Origin: Faecalicatena orotica
GTDB lineage: Bacteria > Bacillota > Clostridia > Lachnospirales > Lachnospiraceae
NCBI RefSeq assembly: GCF_003149245.1
Contig: NZ_QGDL01000019.1
Span: 41,487 to 105,486, forward strand
Length of the DNA: 64,000 nucleotides
Direction: 5' to 3'
Shown: one piece after another, positions 45,896 through 55,517 of the stretch
Position numbering within the stretch: the first letter of the stretch is position 1
How the letters are laid out: the number at the start of each line of letters is the position of its first letter
Translations under genes and position numbers: made by a program
The notes under the pieces: generated by a model
Told to the model about the DNA's origin: nothing
The model's database searches: none
Seen by the model: the letters and a program-made list of their open reading frames with translations, nothing else

Positions 45896-46690
45896 ATGAA
45901 CAAAAAAAGAGCTATACCTGAAAATTTTATGACAGTCGGTGAACTTGCCAAGAAAATGGGAACAACTGTACGCACCCTGCAATACTACGATCAGGAGGGC
46001 GTTCTTTCACCCACCAGCGAAAGTGAGGGCGGACGCAGATTATATACGCATAAAGATATGGTCAGACTCCACCAGATACAGTCGATGAAGTCATTAGGGT
46101 TTTCCCTGGATGATATAAAGAGTAAACTGGTTTCCCTTGACACACCGGCAGATGTTGCAAATGTCCTTAATGAACAGTCACTTGCCATTCAGGAAAAAAT
46201 ACGGCAGTTAACAGAGGTAGCTGCTAATATTGATGCCTTAAAAACAGAAGTGCTGCAAATGCAGACCGTAGATTTCAAAAAGTATGCGGATATTATCGTC
46301 AACCTTCAAATGAACAATGAATACTACTGGCTTATCAAGCATTTTGATGACGATACATTAGATCATATATCTAACCGCTTTGATAAGGAAAGCAGTATAA
46401 AATTTATGGAGCGGTTTAATCAATTAAATGACAAAGTTTTGGAATTAAAACAGAAAAACATTTCTCCGGAAGACGAACATGTACAGGAGCTCGCACAAGA
46501 ATTCTGGTCTATGGTCATGGAATTTACAAATGGGGAAATGAGTATGCTTCCTAAACTTATAGATTTTGTAAACCTTACGGATGATAACCACGAATGGCTG
46601 GAAAAGCAAAAAAATATTAATGAATATCTACAGCCGGCATTAGAATTATATTTTCAAAAAGCCGGTATCAATCCGTTTGAGGGGGTATAA
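45896..46690 (+). CDS. MerR-family transcriptional regulator
   Basis: 264 residues from ATG 45896 (CAGGAGG upstream). The N-terminal winged helix (FMTVGELAKKMGTTVRTLQY, YYDQEGVLSPTSESEGGRR) is followed by a dimerisation coiled coil (about 85-125). The C-terminal helical domain (about 140-264; EYYWLIKHFDDDTLDHI, INEYLQPALELYFQKAG) resembles TipAS-like ligand domains. It is 2 bp from the ABC ATPase gene, so all three genes form one operon. It likely senses a toxic hydrophobic compound or antibiotic and activates its own export. Confidence 0.92.
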   Translation: MNKKRAIPENFMTVGELAKKMGTTVRTLQYYDQEGVLSPTSESEGGRRLYTHKDMVRLHQIQSMKSLGFSLDDIKSKLVSLDTPADVANVLNEQSLAIQEKIRQLTEVAANIDALKTEVLQMQTVDFKKYADIIVNLQMNNEYYWLIKHFDDDTLDHISNRFDKESSIKFMERFNQLNDKVLELKQKNISPEDEHVQELAQEFWSMVMEFTNGEMSMLPKLIDFVNLTDDNHEWLEKQKNINEYLQPALELYFQKAGINPFEGV

Positions 46691-46692
46691 CG

Positions 46693-47499
46693 ATGTCTTA
46701 TGCAATAGAAATCACGGATTTAAAGAAAAGTTACGGGAATACTGAGGTTTTAAAAGGGATCTCTTTCCATGTAAAACAGGGCGAAATATTTGGTATTCTG
46801 GGTATCAATGGTGCAGGCAAAACGACTACCCTTGAATGTATCGAAGGTTTCCGCAAATATACTTCCGGAACCATAAAGGTAAAAGGAAAGATCGGTATCC
46901 AATTGCAATCCGCCTCATTGCCCTCCTATATCAAAGTAAAAGAAGCAGTACAATTATTTACAAAGTGGAAAAAAGCGGATACAGATACTTCTTTATTATA
47001 TGCTCTTGGAATAAACGATTTAGAAAAGAAACTTTACACAGAATTATCGACCGGGCAAAAAAGAAGACTGCATTTAGCCCTTGCCCTTATCGGAAATCCT
47101 GATGTTTTATTCCTCGACGAGCCGACAGCGGGGCTGGATGTAGAGGGAAGAATTTCTCTGCATAATGAAATCCGCAAATTAAAGGAAAAGGGTACAACGA
47201 TCATTTTAGCAAGCCATGATATGTCAGAAGTAGAAACTTTATGTAACCGCATCGCAATTCTTAATGACGGGGTTATCAGTTTTTTAGGAACAACAGGCGA
47301 ACTGGCATCTAAAGTCGGAAAACGGTATATGATAAAAATATTGAGTGAAGATGGCGAAAAAGAATATTCGACAGGCAGTATTGCCGATAGTTTATTAAAG
47401 ATTTTAGAAGAATATAAACGAAAAAACATTACCATTCTTGATTTAAAAATAAACCGCGGCACATTAGAACAACATTTTATAGATATTGCAAAGGGGTAA
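46693..47499 (+). CDS. ABC-2 type exporter, ATP-binding protein
   Basis: 268 residues. Walker A is ILGINGAGKTTTLECIEG, signature LSTGQKRRLHLALALIG, Walker B VLFLDEPTAGLD, H-loop ILASHDMSEVETLCNRI. The C-terminal 60 residues are the usual extension of drug/lantibiotic-type exporters. AGGGGG lies before the ATG. The gene partners with the permease at 47504. Confidence 0.94.
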   Translation: MSYAIEITDLKKSYGNTEVLKGISFHVKQGEIFGILGINGAGKTTTLECIEGFRKYTSGTIKVKGKIGIQLQSASLPSYIKVKEAVQLFTKWKKADTDTSLLYALGINDLEKKLYTELSTGQKRRLHLALALIGNPDVLFLDEPTAGLDVEGRISLHNEIRKLKEKGTTIILASHDMSEVETLCNRIAILNDGVISFLGTTGELASKVGKRYMIKILSEDGEKEYSTGSIADSLLKILEEYKRKNITILDLKINRGTLEQHFIDIAKG

Positions 47500-47503
47500 A
47501 TCA

Positions 47504-48220
47504 ATGAACGCTTTATTACTAGGTATTAAACTACAGTTTAAAATGGATATTCGCAGTAAAACGCTTTTGGTGACCTGTTATCTTGTGCCGCTTTTGTTTT
47601 TTGCCGTTATGGGTGGTATTTTTACATCACTCATGCCCGAAGCAAAGAATACCCTGATACAATCCATGACAGTTATGGGTGTTTCTATGGGTGCGCTGGC
47701 CGGAGTACCGCCTTCAATAGTAGAAATATATGGAACAGATATAAAGAAAATGTATTCTGCCAATGGGATACCTATGTATTTTGGCCTCGTATCATTATTC
47801 GTATCTGCTTTCATTCATATAATGGTTATGGGACTGATCATTTTTGCAGCGGCTCCAATCATATTTCACGCAAGTATACCGTCAAATCTGCCGCTGTACT
47901 TCCTGGCCCTTGCTTTGTTTATCATAGTATCATTAAGTATTGCATGTATATTGGGACTGGCAGTCAAAAGTCAGGCAAAATTGACAATGTACAGCCAGAT
48001 TATATTTTTACCCTCAATCATGCTATCGGGTATTATGTTTCCGGCCGAATTCCTTCCTAAAATCCTTGAAAATATAGGAAAGCTGTTTCCGGCTACGTGG
48101 GGATATATACTATTATCACAAAATAATAGAAGTTCATCTGCATTCATACCGCTGTTTATAATCCTGTTTACCGCAGTCATTTTAAATAGCATATTATTGA
48201 AAAAAATACGTTCCTCCTAG
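47504..48220 (+). CDS. ABC-2 type exporter, membrane protein
   Basis: 238 residues starting at ATG 47504 (AAGGGG upstream, just after the ATPase stop). Six hydrophobic segments: the first near residues 22-42, the last at about 212-230. The family motif region SIACILGLAVKSQAKLTMYS is followed by a conserved LSGIMFPAEFLPKIL loop. It forms the channel of the MerR-controlled exporter. Its 3' end overlaps the convergent LysR gene by 4 bp. Confidence 0.92.
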   Translation: MNALLLGIKLQFKMDIRSKTLLVTCYLVPLLFFAVMGGIFTSLMPEAKNTLIQSMTVMGVSMGALAGVPPSIVEIYGTDIKKMYSANGIPMYFGLVSLFVSAFIHIMVMGLIIFAAAPIIFHASIPSNLPLYFLALALFIIVSLSIACILGLAVKSQAKLTMYSQIIFLPSIMLSGIMFPAEFLPKILENIGKLFPATWGYILLSQNNRSSSAFIPLFIILFTAVILNSILLKKIRSS

Positions 48221-49095
48221 AATTTTGCTAACTCTTTCTCTATGTATTTCACATAAATCCGTTCATTAGGGGTAAGATTATCTTGATGTTCTAACCCAAA
48301 TGTATATGAAATATCAGGCATTAATCGACGAATAACAAGATTTTCATCGATTTGGGACTTTGCGATTGCTATGTCCTGGATAAAGATACCCATGCCCTCT
48401 TTTAACAAATGCCAGGCACCTGACGTATTTCCCTGATACACAATATTTGGATTCATATTTTCCTGATGGAAAGTATACAGTAAATATTGATAGGTAAATG
48501 ATATCTGTTCCGGAACCAAAAGAGGGACATCTGCCAACTGCCTAATAGGTATTCTTTCTAATTCCGCAAGAGGATGACTTTTGGGCATAACCGCCACAAG
48601 GCTGCTCTCACCCGCAGGAATAAATTTATGTTGAGGTTTTTCCCATTTTGCATATGACGTACTGATAATATGCAGACGGCCCGCTTCAAATTCCTCCCTA
48701 AGTTCCTTCAAAGAGGTTTCAATAATCTGGATAGGAATATTGGGATAATTTCGCCGGAAACCGGAAATAAGTTCCGTTGTTAAATATAAATCCGGATAGC
48801 GGGATATTCCTATCATTGTTTTGATATTAGATTGTTCTTCATATATTTTTTTTGCAGCTTCAGCGTTATTTACACATTCCGAAATCTGCCTTGCAAAAGG
48901 CAGGTAAATCCGCCCGTAATCGGAAAGCTCAACATTTCTTGTGGAGCGGATAAAAAGCGGGTGACCTGCTTCATGTTCCATTGTCTGGATATGTCTGGAA
49001 AGGGCCGCCTGAGATATATGCATCTGGTAAGCAGTTGCGCTAAAACTCTTTGTGTCGGCTAATACAACAAATTCTAAAATATAAGAAATATCCAC
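48217..49095 (-). CDS. LysR-family transcriptional regulator
   Basis: 292 residues. The winged helix opens with ISYILEFVVLADTKSFSATA and YQMHISQAALSRHIQTMEHE; the effector domain follows (IKTMIGISRYPDLYLTTELI, PLLVPEQISFTYQY). AAGGAGGAG lies before the ATG. It is divergent from the Fe-S/FAD oxidoreductase gene at 49251 and probably regulates it together with hypA and hypB. It is not closely related to the LysR pair at the left of the window. Confidence 0.93.
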   Translation of the reverse strand: MDISYILEFVVLADTKSFSATAYQMHISQAALSRHIQTMEHEAGHPLFIRSTRNVELSDYGRIYLPFARQISECVNNAEAAKKIYEEQSNIKTMIGISRYPDLYLTTELISGFRRNYPNIPIQIIETSLKELREEFEAGRLHIISTSYAKWEKPQHKFIPAGESSLVAVMPKSHPLAELERIPIRQLADVPLLVPEQISFTYQYLLYTFHQENMNPNIVYQGNTSGAWHLLKEGMGIFIQDIAIAKSQIDENLVIRRLMPDISYTFGLEHQDNLTPNERIYVKYIEKELAKF

Positions 49096-49192
49096 GAATG
49101 CACTCCTCCTTTCTTCCTATTATTTATTCCAAAACCGCATAAGTCAAGCATTAATTCGCAACAATAAGTAAGTCTGTACCGGCAAAGTTAAT

Positions 49193-49200
49193 GCTATACT
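49193..49200 (+). promoter_or_regulatory. Extended -10 promoter of the oxidoreductase-hypAB operon
   Basis: TATACT at 49195-49200 is preceded by TGC, forming an extended -10, 51 bp before the ATG. No good -35 is seen 17 bp upstream, fitting an activator-dependent promoter in the LysR divergent region. Confidence 0.45.
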
Positions 49201-49250
49201 TTTATTAGCACAATCCTGGGATAAATTATTTGAATGAAGGAGGATATTAT

Positions 49251-52046
49251 ATGACAAACAAATCATTAGAAAATTACATGCTGAATGAAAACGATTTTCT
49301 TCCAGAAAATTATCATGTCGAAGACAGCGAAAAACTAGAACTTCTGAAACAATTGGGGGCACTCATTACAGACCGCAGAGACAAGCCCAGTCCAGAGTCC
49401 ATTACAGAAAATGATCCGGAAGTCTGGGCGCTTGATATGATTATGAGCAAAGAGGAAGCACGATTTATGCTATCCTTTGAAAAGAAAAGAGTAAACTCTT
49501 ACTCCGTAGAACAACTGGCTGAGAAAAATAACATATCCGTGGAGGAAGCACAGGAATTCTGTGACAAGCTCTGCCACACAGGTATTCTGGAGTTTGACAG
49601 AGAAACAGAGGATAAAAGCAAACGCTATTTCATTCCAAAATTTGTGGTCGGCTCCGGTGAATACATGATGATGAATAAAACTCTGATTGAAGAGCATCCC
49701 CAGATGGCTACATTATTCAACATTATGTCGCAGGCAGGAGGCCCGGTCGCTGATAATGTTCCGCCCGGCGGCGGTGGGACGGGGATGCATGTTGTTCCGG
49801 TAGAAAAGGCTATTCCGGCTGAAAGCAAATCTGTCTCTGTAGAACATCTCTCTCACTGGCTAAAAAAATATGACAAATATGCATTAGAAGTATGCTCCTG
49901 CCGCAGACAACAGAGTATACGCGGAGAAGGCACCGGTGATATTGAGGGCGATTTCTGCATTGCTCTTGGTGACATGGCAGAATATGTTGTAGAGTCTGGC
50001 AAAGAGGCACATTACGCTACATATGAAGAATGTATGGAAGTTTTGGAACGCTCCGAGAAAAAAGGATTCGTTCATCAGATTGTAAATATTGACGGTGAAG
50101 ACAAAGTAGTCGGCATTTGTAACTGTGCACCGGGTGTCTGCAATGCGATCCGTTCTTCACAGTTGTTTAATACGCCAAATCTGTCCGCGTCTGCATATCG
50201 TGCCCATGTCGAGGCTGATAAATGTGTGGCCTGTGGAAAATGTGTTGAAGTGTGTCCGGTAGGTGCCGCAAAACTGGGACAAAAATTATGCAAAAAAGAT
50301 GGTAATGAAATTACATATCCGAAAGCCTTACTGCCGGATGAGACTCCGTGGGGTGTCGATAAATGGAATTTTAATTATCGGGATGATGCCAAGATTAATT
50401 GCTATGAAACCGGTACGTCCCCATGTAAGACTGCATGTCCGGCCCACCTTGCTGTTCAGGGCTATGTGCAGCTTGCCGGAGAAGGAAAATACATGGATGC
50501 GCTGAAACTGATTAAGCAGGACAATCCATTCCCGGCAGTCTGTGGCGCAATATGCAATCACAGGTGTGAAGACAGATGTACAAGGGGAACGATAGACCAG
50601 CCAGTTGCAATCGATGAGATAAAGAAATTCATCGCTGCCCAGGAGCTAAAAGCAGAAGGACGATACATTCCTGACTGTGAAAATGACGAGGGCAGGCAGT
50701 GGGGCGATGATTATAAGATAGCTGTTATAGGCTCTGGCCCGGCGGGTCTGACCGCAGCCTATTATTTGCGGACAAAAGGATATACAGTAACTGTATTTGA
50801 AAAAGAAAAGGAACCGGGTGGAATGCTGCGTTATGGAATCCCATCTTTCCGTCTGGAAAAAGATGTAATTAATGCAGAAATTGAAATCATCAGGACAATG
50901 GGGGCTGAAATCCGCTGTGGTATTGAAGTTGGAAAAGATATTACGCTGGACGAACTGCGCGCAGAAGGCTACAAAGCTTTTTATGTGGCAATTGGCATGC
51001 AGGACGGAAGACTGGCCGGAGTGCCGGGAGAAGATGCAGAAGGTGTAGAAACAGGCGTCGATTTCCTGAGAAGGGTGAATCTTGATACCTCACAGAAACT
51101 TACTGGAAAGACGGTAGTTGTCGGCGGCGGTAACGTGGCTGTAGATGTGGCAAGAACTGCACTTCGCGCAGGCGCCGGGGAAACGATTATGGTCTGCCTG
51201 GAAAGCAGGAATGAAATGCCGGCATCTGTGGATGAAGTGGAAGAAGCAAAACAAGAAGGAATTCAGATTGAAAATGGCTGGGGACCAAAAGAAATTTTAA
51301 CGGAAAATGGGAAAGTCACAGGTATCGTATTTAAAAAGTGTATTAGCGTTTTTGACGCAGAACACAGATTTTGTCCGCAGTATGACGAAGAAGAAGTCAT
51401 GACCATTCCATGTAGCAATGTACTGATGTCCATCGGACAGAAGGCAGAGTGGGGTAATATTCTTGATGGTTCTAAAGTCATAACGCGCTCAAACGGGACT
51501 GCCGAAGCAGATCCTGTCACACTCCAGACTGCAGAAGAAGACATTTTTGTAGGCGGCGATATCAGTCATGGTGCAAGATTTGCTATTGATGCAATTGCGG
51601 ATGGAAAAGAGGGCATGGTAAGTATCCACCGCTTTGTACATCCGGGACAAAGTCTGACGATTGGAAGAGATCGCCGGGAGTTCATCGAACTTGACAGAGA
51701 TGATGTTCTGATTGAATCTTATGATACATCGAAACGGCAGAAACCTGCAATGCAGGAGGGAGAAGCCGTAAAGACATATAAAGATATGCGTCTTTTGCTC
51801 ACCGAAGAGCAGGTAAGGGCAGAAGCAAAAAGATGTCTGCATTGCGGCGCTACAACTGTAGATGAAAACCGTTGTATCGGGTGTGGACTCTGTACGACAA
51901 AGTGTGAGTTTGATGCAATACATATATCCAGAGATCTTCCAGAAAATTCACAGATGTATAGTTCAGAAGAAGGTATGATGAAAGCCGTAATGCCATATGC
52001 AATGAAGCGTAAGGAAATCATCATGTCTAAAATGAAACAGAACTAG
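49251..52046 (+). CDS. Multidomain Fe-S and FAD/NAD(P)-binding oxidoreductase
   Basis: 931 residues from ATG 49251 (GAAGGAGG upstream). The first 300 residues hold a winged-helix-like part (YSVEQLAEKNNISVEEAQEF) and a Cys-rich part (EVCSCRRQQS; CNCAPGVCN). Then come a ferredoxin motif (CVACGKCVEVCP, about 325-336), a GltD-type Fe-S domain (CKTACPAHLAVQGY from about 392; CNHRCEDRCTRG), an FAD site (AVIGSGPAGLTAAYYLRTKG, about 490), an NAD(P) site (VVVGGGNVAVDVARTALRAG) and a C-terminal ferredoxin (CIGCGLCTTKCEFDA). This resembles NADPH-ferredoxin-linked oxidoreductases of anaerobes. The partner is unknown; hypA and hypB follow at once. Confidence 0.88.
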   Translation: MTNKSLENYMLNENDFLPENYHVEDSEKLELLKQLGALITDRRDKPSPESITENDPEVWALDMIMSKEEARFMLSFEKKRVNSYSVEQLAEKNNISVEEAQEFCDKLCHTGILEFDRETEDKSKRYFIPKFVVGSGEYMMMNKTLIEEHPQMATLFNIMSQAGGPVADNVPPGGGGTGMHVVPVEKAIPAESKSVSVEHLSHWLKKYDKYALEVCSCRRQQSIRGEGTGDIEGDFCIALGDMAEYVVESGKEAHYATYEECMEVLERSEKKGFVHQIVNIDGEDKVVGICNCAPGVCNAIRSSQLFNTPNLSASAYRAHVEADKCVACGKCVEVCPVGAAKLGQKLCKKDGNEITYPKALLPDETPWGVDKWNFNYRDDAKINCYETGTSPCKTACPAHLAVQGYVQLAGEGKYMDALKLIKQDNPFPAVCGAICNHRCEDRCTRGTIDQPVAIDEIKKFIAAQELKAEGRYIPDCENDEGRQWGDDYKIAVIGSGPAGLTAAYYLRTKGYTVTVFEKEKEPGGMLRYGIPSFRLEKDVINAEIEIIRTMGAEIRCGIEVGKDITLDELRAEGYKAFYVAIGMQDGRLAGVPGEDAEGVETGVDFLRRVNLDTSQKLTGKTVVVGGGNVAVDVARTALRAGAGETIMVCLESRNEMPASVDEVEEAKQEGIQIENGWGPKEILTENGKVTGIVFKKCISVFDAEHRFCPQYDEEEVMTIPCSNVLMSIGQKAEWGNILDGSKVITRSNGTAEADPVTLQTAEEDIFVGGDISHGARFAIDAIADGKEGMVSIHRFVHPGQSLTIGRDRREFIELDRDDVLIESYDTSKRQKPAMQEGEAVKTYKDMRLLLTEEQVRAEAKRCLHCGATTVDENRCIGCGLCTTKCEFDAIHISRDLPENSQMYSSEEGMMKAVMPYAMKRKEIIMSKMKQN

Positions 52047-52064
52047 AATGTTTGGGGAAAAAAT

Positions 52065-52424
52065 ATGCATGAATTAGGAATTGTCACATATGTGGCAAAG
52101 TCTGTGAGTAAAATTGCAGATGAAAACGACATTCAAAAGATTGCTGAAGTTACATTGCAGATCGGTGAGGTCTCCGGGATTGTAGGGGAATACTTAATAG
52201 ATTGCTGGAATTATTTCCGAAAAAACTATACGGTTCTAACAGATGCTACGCTGCAATATGAGACATTATCAGCAGTTACTTATTGTGAAGAGTGTGGGAA
52301 AGAGTATGAAACAGTCCAATATGGGCGCATCTGTCCAAATTGTGGAAGTGAGAAGACATACTTACTCACCGGAAATGAATGTATGATTAAGGAACTCAAA
52401 ATATGTGAGGTTTCATTCACATAA
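52065..52424 (+). CDS. hypA: Hydrogenase nickel incorporation protein HypA
   Basis: 119 residues. It starts with the nickel-binding MHELG and has the zinc site of two Cys pairs (CEECGKEYE and CPNCGSEK). The family delivers Ni(II) to NiFe hydrogenases and sometimes other nickel enzymes, acting with HypB. GGGG lies before the ATG; the gene follows the oxidoreductase by 18 bp. No hydrogenase structural gene or hypCDEF is in this window, so its client is elsewhere or unusual. Confidence 0.94.
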   Translation: MHELGIVTYVAKSVSKIADENDIQKIAEVTLQIGEVSGIVGEYLIDCWNYFRKNYTVLTDATLQYETLSAVTYCEECGKEYETVQYGRICPNCGSEKTYLLTGNECMIKELKICEVSFT

Positions 52425-52451
52425 AATATTTACGGATAAGAAGGAGAGCTA

Positions 52452-53117
52452 ATGTCAGACTTAAAAATAATTGAAGTGAAGAAAAGCGTTTTTGCAGATA
52501 ATAATGAGGACGCAGGCTTACTGAGAGATCAATTGAAACAGGAGAATACATTTCTATTAAATCTCATGTCTTCTCCGGGATCAGGAAAAACAACTACGCT
52601 TCTTGCGCTTGCAGACAAATTGAAAAAAATTAAATGGGGCGTCATGGAAGCTGATATCGATGGTGCTGTTGATGCAGAAACTGTGATAAACGCAGGCATA
52701 CCATCTGTTCAGATTCATACGGGAGGCATGTGTCATCTGGATGCAGATATGACACGGCAGGGGCTCCGGGAGTTCGGTCAAAAAGATCTCGAACTCATTA
52801 TTCTGGAGAATGTAGGGAACCTTGTCTGCCCCGCTGAATTTGATACAGGTGCCGTAAAAAACATGACCATACTTTCTGTTCCGGAGGGGCATGATAAACC
52901 ATTAAAATATCCGCTTATGTATGAAAAGTGCCATCTGCTTGTAATCAATAAGATTGATGTAATGGAATACTTTGATTTTAATAAAGAAAAAGTGGTTGAA
53001 TATGCCAAAAAAAGAAACCCGGACATTGATATCATCTTTATCTCAGCCAAGACCGGTGAGGGTGTGGATGAACTTGCGGATTGGATTTTAAAAAATGTGA
53101 AAGAATGGTGTGAATAG
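52452..53117 (+). CDS. hypB: Hydrogenase nickel incorporation GTPase HypB
   Basis: 221 residues. P-loop SSPGSGKTT (about 38-46), switch regions MEADIDGAVDAETV and GGMCHLDADMT, G4 motif INKIDV. It lacks the His-rich nickel store and the N-terminal CxxCGC metal site of some HypB proteins. AAGGAGAG precedes the ATG. It provides GTP-dependent nickel insertion with HypA. A strong terminator follows at 53168. Confidence 0.95.
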   Translation: MSDLKIIEVKKSVFADNNEDAGLLRDQLKQENTFLLNLMSSPGSGKTTTLLALADKLKKIKWGVMEADIDGAVDAETVINAGIPSVQIHTGGMCHLDADMTRQGLREFGQKDLELIILENVGNLVCPAEFDTGAVKNMTILSVPEGHDKPLKYPLMYEKCHLLVINKIDVMEYFDFNKEKVVEYAKKRNPDIDIIFISAKTGEGVDELADWILKNVKEWCE

Positions 53118-53167
53118 GAGGAAAGTTCCCACAGGCGAAAAATATTTTTAGATAACGGAATCTTTTT

Positions 53168-53204
53168 GGCCCGTACAACAATAGGACTTGTACGGGCCTT
53201 TTTT
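53168..53204 (+). terminator. Terminator of the oxidoreductase-hypAB operon
   Basis: An 11-bp perfect stem (53168-53178 with 53188-53198) is followed by TTTTTT. Classic rho-independent terminator; minus-strand reading gives no T-tract. Confidence 0.93.
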
Positions 53205-53215
53205 GAACAGATTCC

Positions 53216-54001
53216 TTATATTACCGTTACGGCATTCTGAAATGTGAGTGATTCAAATATAATCTTCCCATCCCGGATACGCTGTGTCAACACTCCTGCC
53301 TGCTTTTTCGCCCTGTGCTGGAAAGCGATACAGCCCAGTTCTGCGACTGCTTCTTTTACTGTAATTTTTGCGGAAGAATCGGTAAGGGCATCAATTCCCG
53401 TACCGGCATTTTGGACCAGCCCCTCACAATAACGACGGATGTCCTCTTTTCCTTCTATCGGACGTTCACACAGATTACAAAGTACAATCGCATCATCCGC
53501 ATAATCTGATGCTAAAGCATCAATATCATGCTCCTTTAAATTTGCAAAATGCTTTTCCATAACCGCCATTGCCTCTTCATTTCGCGGAAACGGGTGTGCC
53601 TTTATACCCAGAGACGGCATGCTGACTGCCGTTTTTGCATAGCCACTCACGTAAACCGCTTTTCCGTCTTCTACCATATAGGTAAAAGAAGCAAACGATG
53701 AAAATGGAGGGAGAGAGGCCACAAGGGTTATATAATTCTCTGTACTCTGACGGTACAGGAAGTTCAGTTTCTCAACGGCATGTTCTATATCCATCCCCAG
53801 CTTAACTGCAAATGATAAAGAATTACGCATTACACTTATGAGGGTATCGTGCCCCATCGTGCGGGTGCGGCCGTCCAGACGGGTAATTGCAACCAAATCT
53901 TCAGAATAATCGGACAATGCTTCGTCCAGATTCGAATCTTTTTTCATATTCATCATAGAATCAATATGATGAGTCATTAATTCCTCTGCGGTTCTTGACA
54001 T
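53216..54001 (-). CDS. Tandem NTF2/SnoaL-like domain protein
   Basis: 261 residues composed of two NTF2-like folds. The first (about 1-125) has EALSDYSEDLVAITRLDGRT and MGHDTLISVMRNSL. The second (about 145-261) has HDIDALASDYADDAIVLCNL and IEGKEDIRRYCEGLV. No signal peptide is seen. SnoaL-like folds act as small-molecule isomerases, dehydratases or binding proteins; nothing here identifies a substrate. It lies just downstream of a broken alpha/beta hydrolase gene on the same strand, and both are probably controlled by the divergent TetR protein at 54887. Confidence 0.8.
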   Translation of the reverse strand: MSRTAEELMTHHIDSMMNMKKDSNLDEALSDYSEDLVAITRLDGRTRTMGHDTLISVMRNSLSFAVKLGMDIEHAVEKLNFLYRQSTENYITLVASLPPFSSFASFTYMVEDGKAVYVSGYAKTAVSMPSLGIKAHPFPRNEEAMAVMEKHFANLKEHDIDALASDYADDAIVLCNLCERPIEGKEDIRRYCEGLVQNAGTGIDALTDSSAKITVKEAVAELGCIAFQHRAKKQAGVLTQRIRDGKIIFESLTFQNAVTVI

Positions 54002-54030
54002 TTCTTATTCTCCTTATCTCTCGTAAAAAC

Positions 54031-54736
54031 TTACAGATTCTCCTGATAAAAATCAGTAAGTTTTGTAACGGCCTTTCCAACCGGTTCCGGCTGGTCATAC
54101 AAATCATAGTGGCTGACTCCTTCTAATACCATAAGGTCTTTCTTCTGTGAAGCTGCACGCTTATATAATTCCTGACCATCCCTGTAAGAACCAAAGGCAC
54201 CCTGCTTATCACCCACAATGATCTGAAGCGGCTGGGTAAGCAGTACGCTGTTTTCCGGCAGCCTCCATCATCTGGATGATATCGCCACAGCTTTCCCTCT
54301 GGACACGTCCGATGTTGGCTCCCACTACGGTACTCACTGCCTTGATACGGTGGTCACTCATTGCCGCATTCACCGCATAACCGCCGCCTGCACATACACC
54401 CAGCACGCCGATTCTGTTCTCATCTACAAAATCAAGCGTTGTCAGGTAATCTACTGCACAATGAATGTCTGCGACACGCTGAGCGGGAAATTCTGCAAAC
54501 CGCGGCTCTCCCCCGCTTTCCCCCTGGCAGGATGCGTCAAAGACAATCGTCACATAACCGTTTTCGGCCATTTTTTCGGCATAGATGCCGGCAGTCTGTT
54601 CCTTACAGCTGCTCCCGGGATGCACACAGACAATGGCCGGATTCTTTTTCCCTTCAGCCTGCTCCGGTACATTTAAAATAGCGGCGGCCTTATGTCCGCC
54701 GACAGGAAACTGAATAACTTTCTTTGTTATTTTCAT
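54031..54736 (-). pseudogene. Alpha/beta hydrolase gene with internal deletion and frameshift
   Basis: ATG 54736 with AAAGGAGG upstream begins an intact hydrolase N-terminus (oxyanion region VCVHPGSSCKEQTAG; nucleophile elbow GVCAGGGYAVNAAM). After MMEAAGKQRT at about 54230 the frame changes, and the C-terminal part continues in the other frame (VLLTQPLQIIVGDKQGAFGS; catalytic His in GVSHYDLYDQP). Compared with related esterases about 90 residues are missing between the two parts. The catalytic Ser and His both remain, but in different frames, so the gene is broken. Confidence 0.85.
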
Positions 54737-54886
54737 ATAGAAAACCTCCTTTATTGACACTTGCGTGTATTATTACTCTCATGTATAATAACTATAGAAT
54801 AGATTTCACTGATTCGCAATGACCAGATTCAGGAATCTATGTAGTAATACTCATTTTTTTTAATGTGTGTAATTAGGAGGATGTTT

Positions 54887-55444
54887 ATGAATAAGATAAC
54901 AGACCGCAGGATCGCCAAATCAGAAAAAGCAATCCAGACAGCCTTTCTCGAGATGCTGCTGGATGTCGGATTCGATGCGATCACTGTAAAAGATATGACG
55001 GAAAAGGCCGATATCAGCCGGAAAACATTTTATCTGCATTATCTGGATAAATATGATCTGCTGAATGGGATTGTGGACGAGATGATCAGACAGCTTACAG
55101 ACCTCTGTGAAAAAAAGAAGGATATGGGATTCGTGGAAGGCACGGTCCTTTGGTTTTACTATTTTGAAGACCATAAGCCCTTTTTTGCCGCTTTGTTTTC
55201 AACAGAAAGCACTATCACATTCCGGCACCGCCTGCTTGATTTCATTATGGAGCAGCTGAACCAAAAGCTGGAGGGAGTGCCGGATCAGAAGAATACCGAG
55301 GTCCTGCGCAAGTTTATGGCAATGGCAGTCCTCGGCGTTATCGAGTCTTATGTTCTGGATCAGTTCCATGTCGGAATTGAGGAGATAGCGACGCAGGTGG
55401 GGGTATTACTGGAACAGATTATTGTGCAGGCGCAGAGCAAGTAA
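54887..55444 (+). CDS. TetR/AcrR-family transcriptional regulator
   Basis: 185 residues from ATG 54887 (TTAGGAGG upstream). Helix-turn-helix at the N-terminus: RIAKSEKAIQTAFLEMLLDV and FDAITVKDMTEKADISRKTF, then YLHYLDKYDLL. The C-terminal helical domain (TetR_C_7-like) carries HKPFFAALFSTES and FIMEQLNQKL. It is divergent from the broken hydrolase and NTF2-like genes, with a 150-bp region containing AT-rich inverted segments (GTATTATTAC and GTATAATAAC) that could be its operator. It probably represses those genes. Confidence 0.92.
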   Translation: MNKITDRRIAKSEKAIQTAFLEMLLDVGFDAITVKDMTEKADISRKTFYLHYLDKYDLLNGIVDEMIRQLTDLCEKKKDMGFVEGTVLWFYYFEDHKPFFAALFSTESTITFRHRLLDFIMEQLNQKLEGVPDQKNTEVLRKFMAMAVLGVIESYVLDQFHVGIEEIATQVGVLLEQIIVQAQSK

Positions 55445-55517
55445 AACAGGAAACAAAATCACCAGATCACCTTTATAAAAAAATTAATATAATAAATGTA
55501 TCCAGAAACCTTAATTT

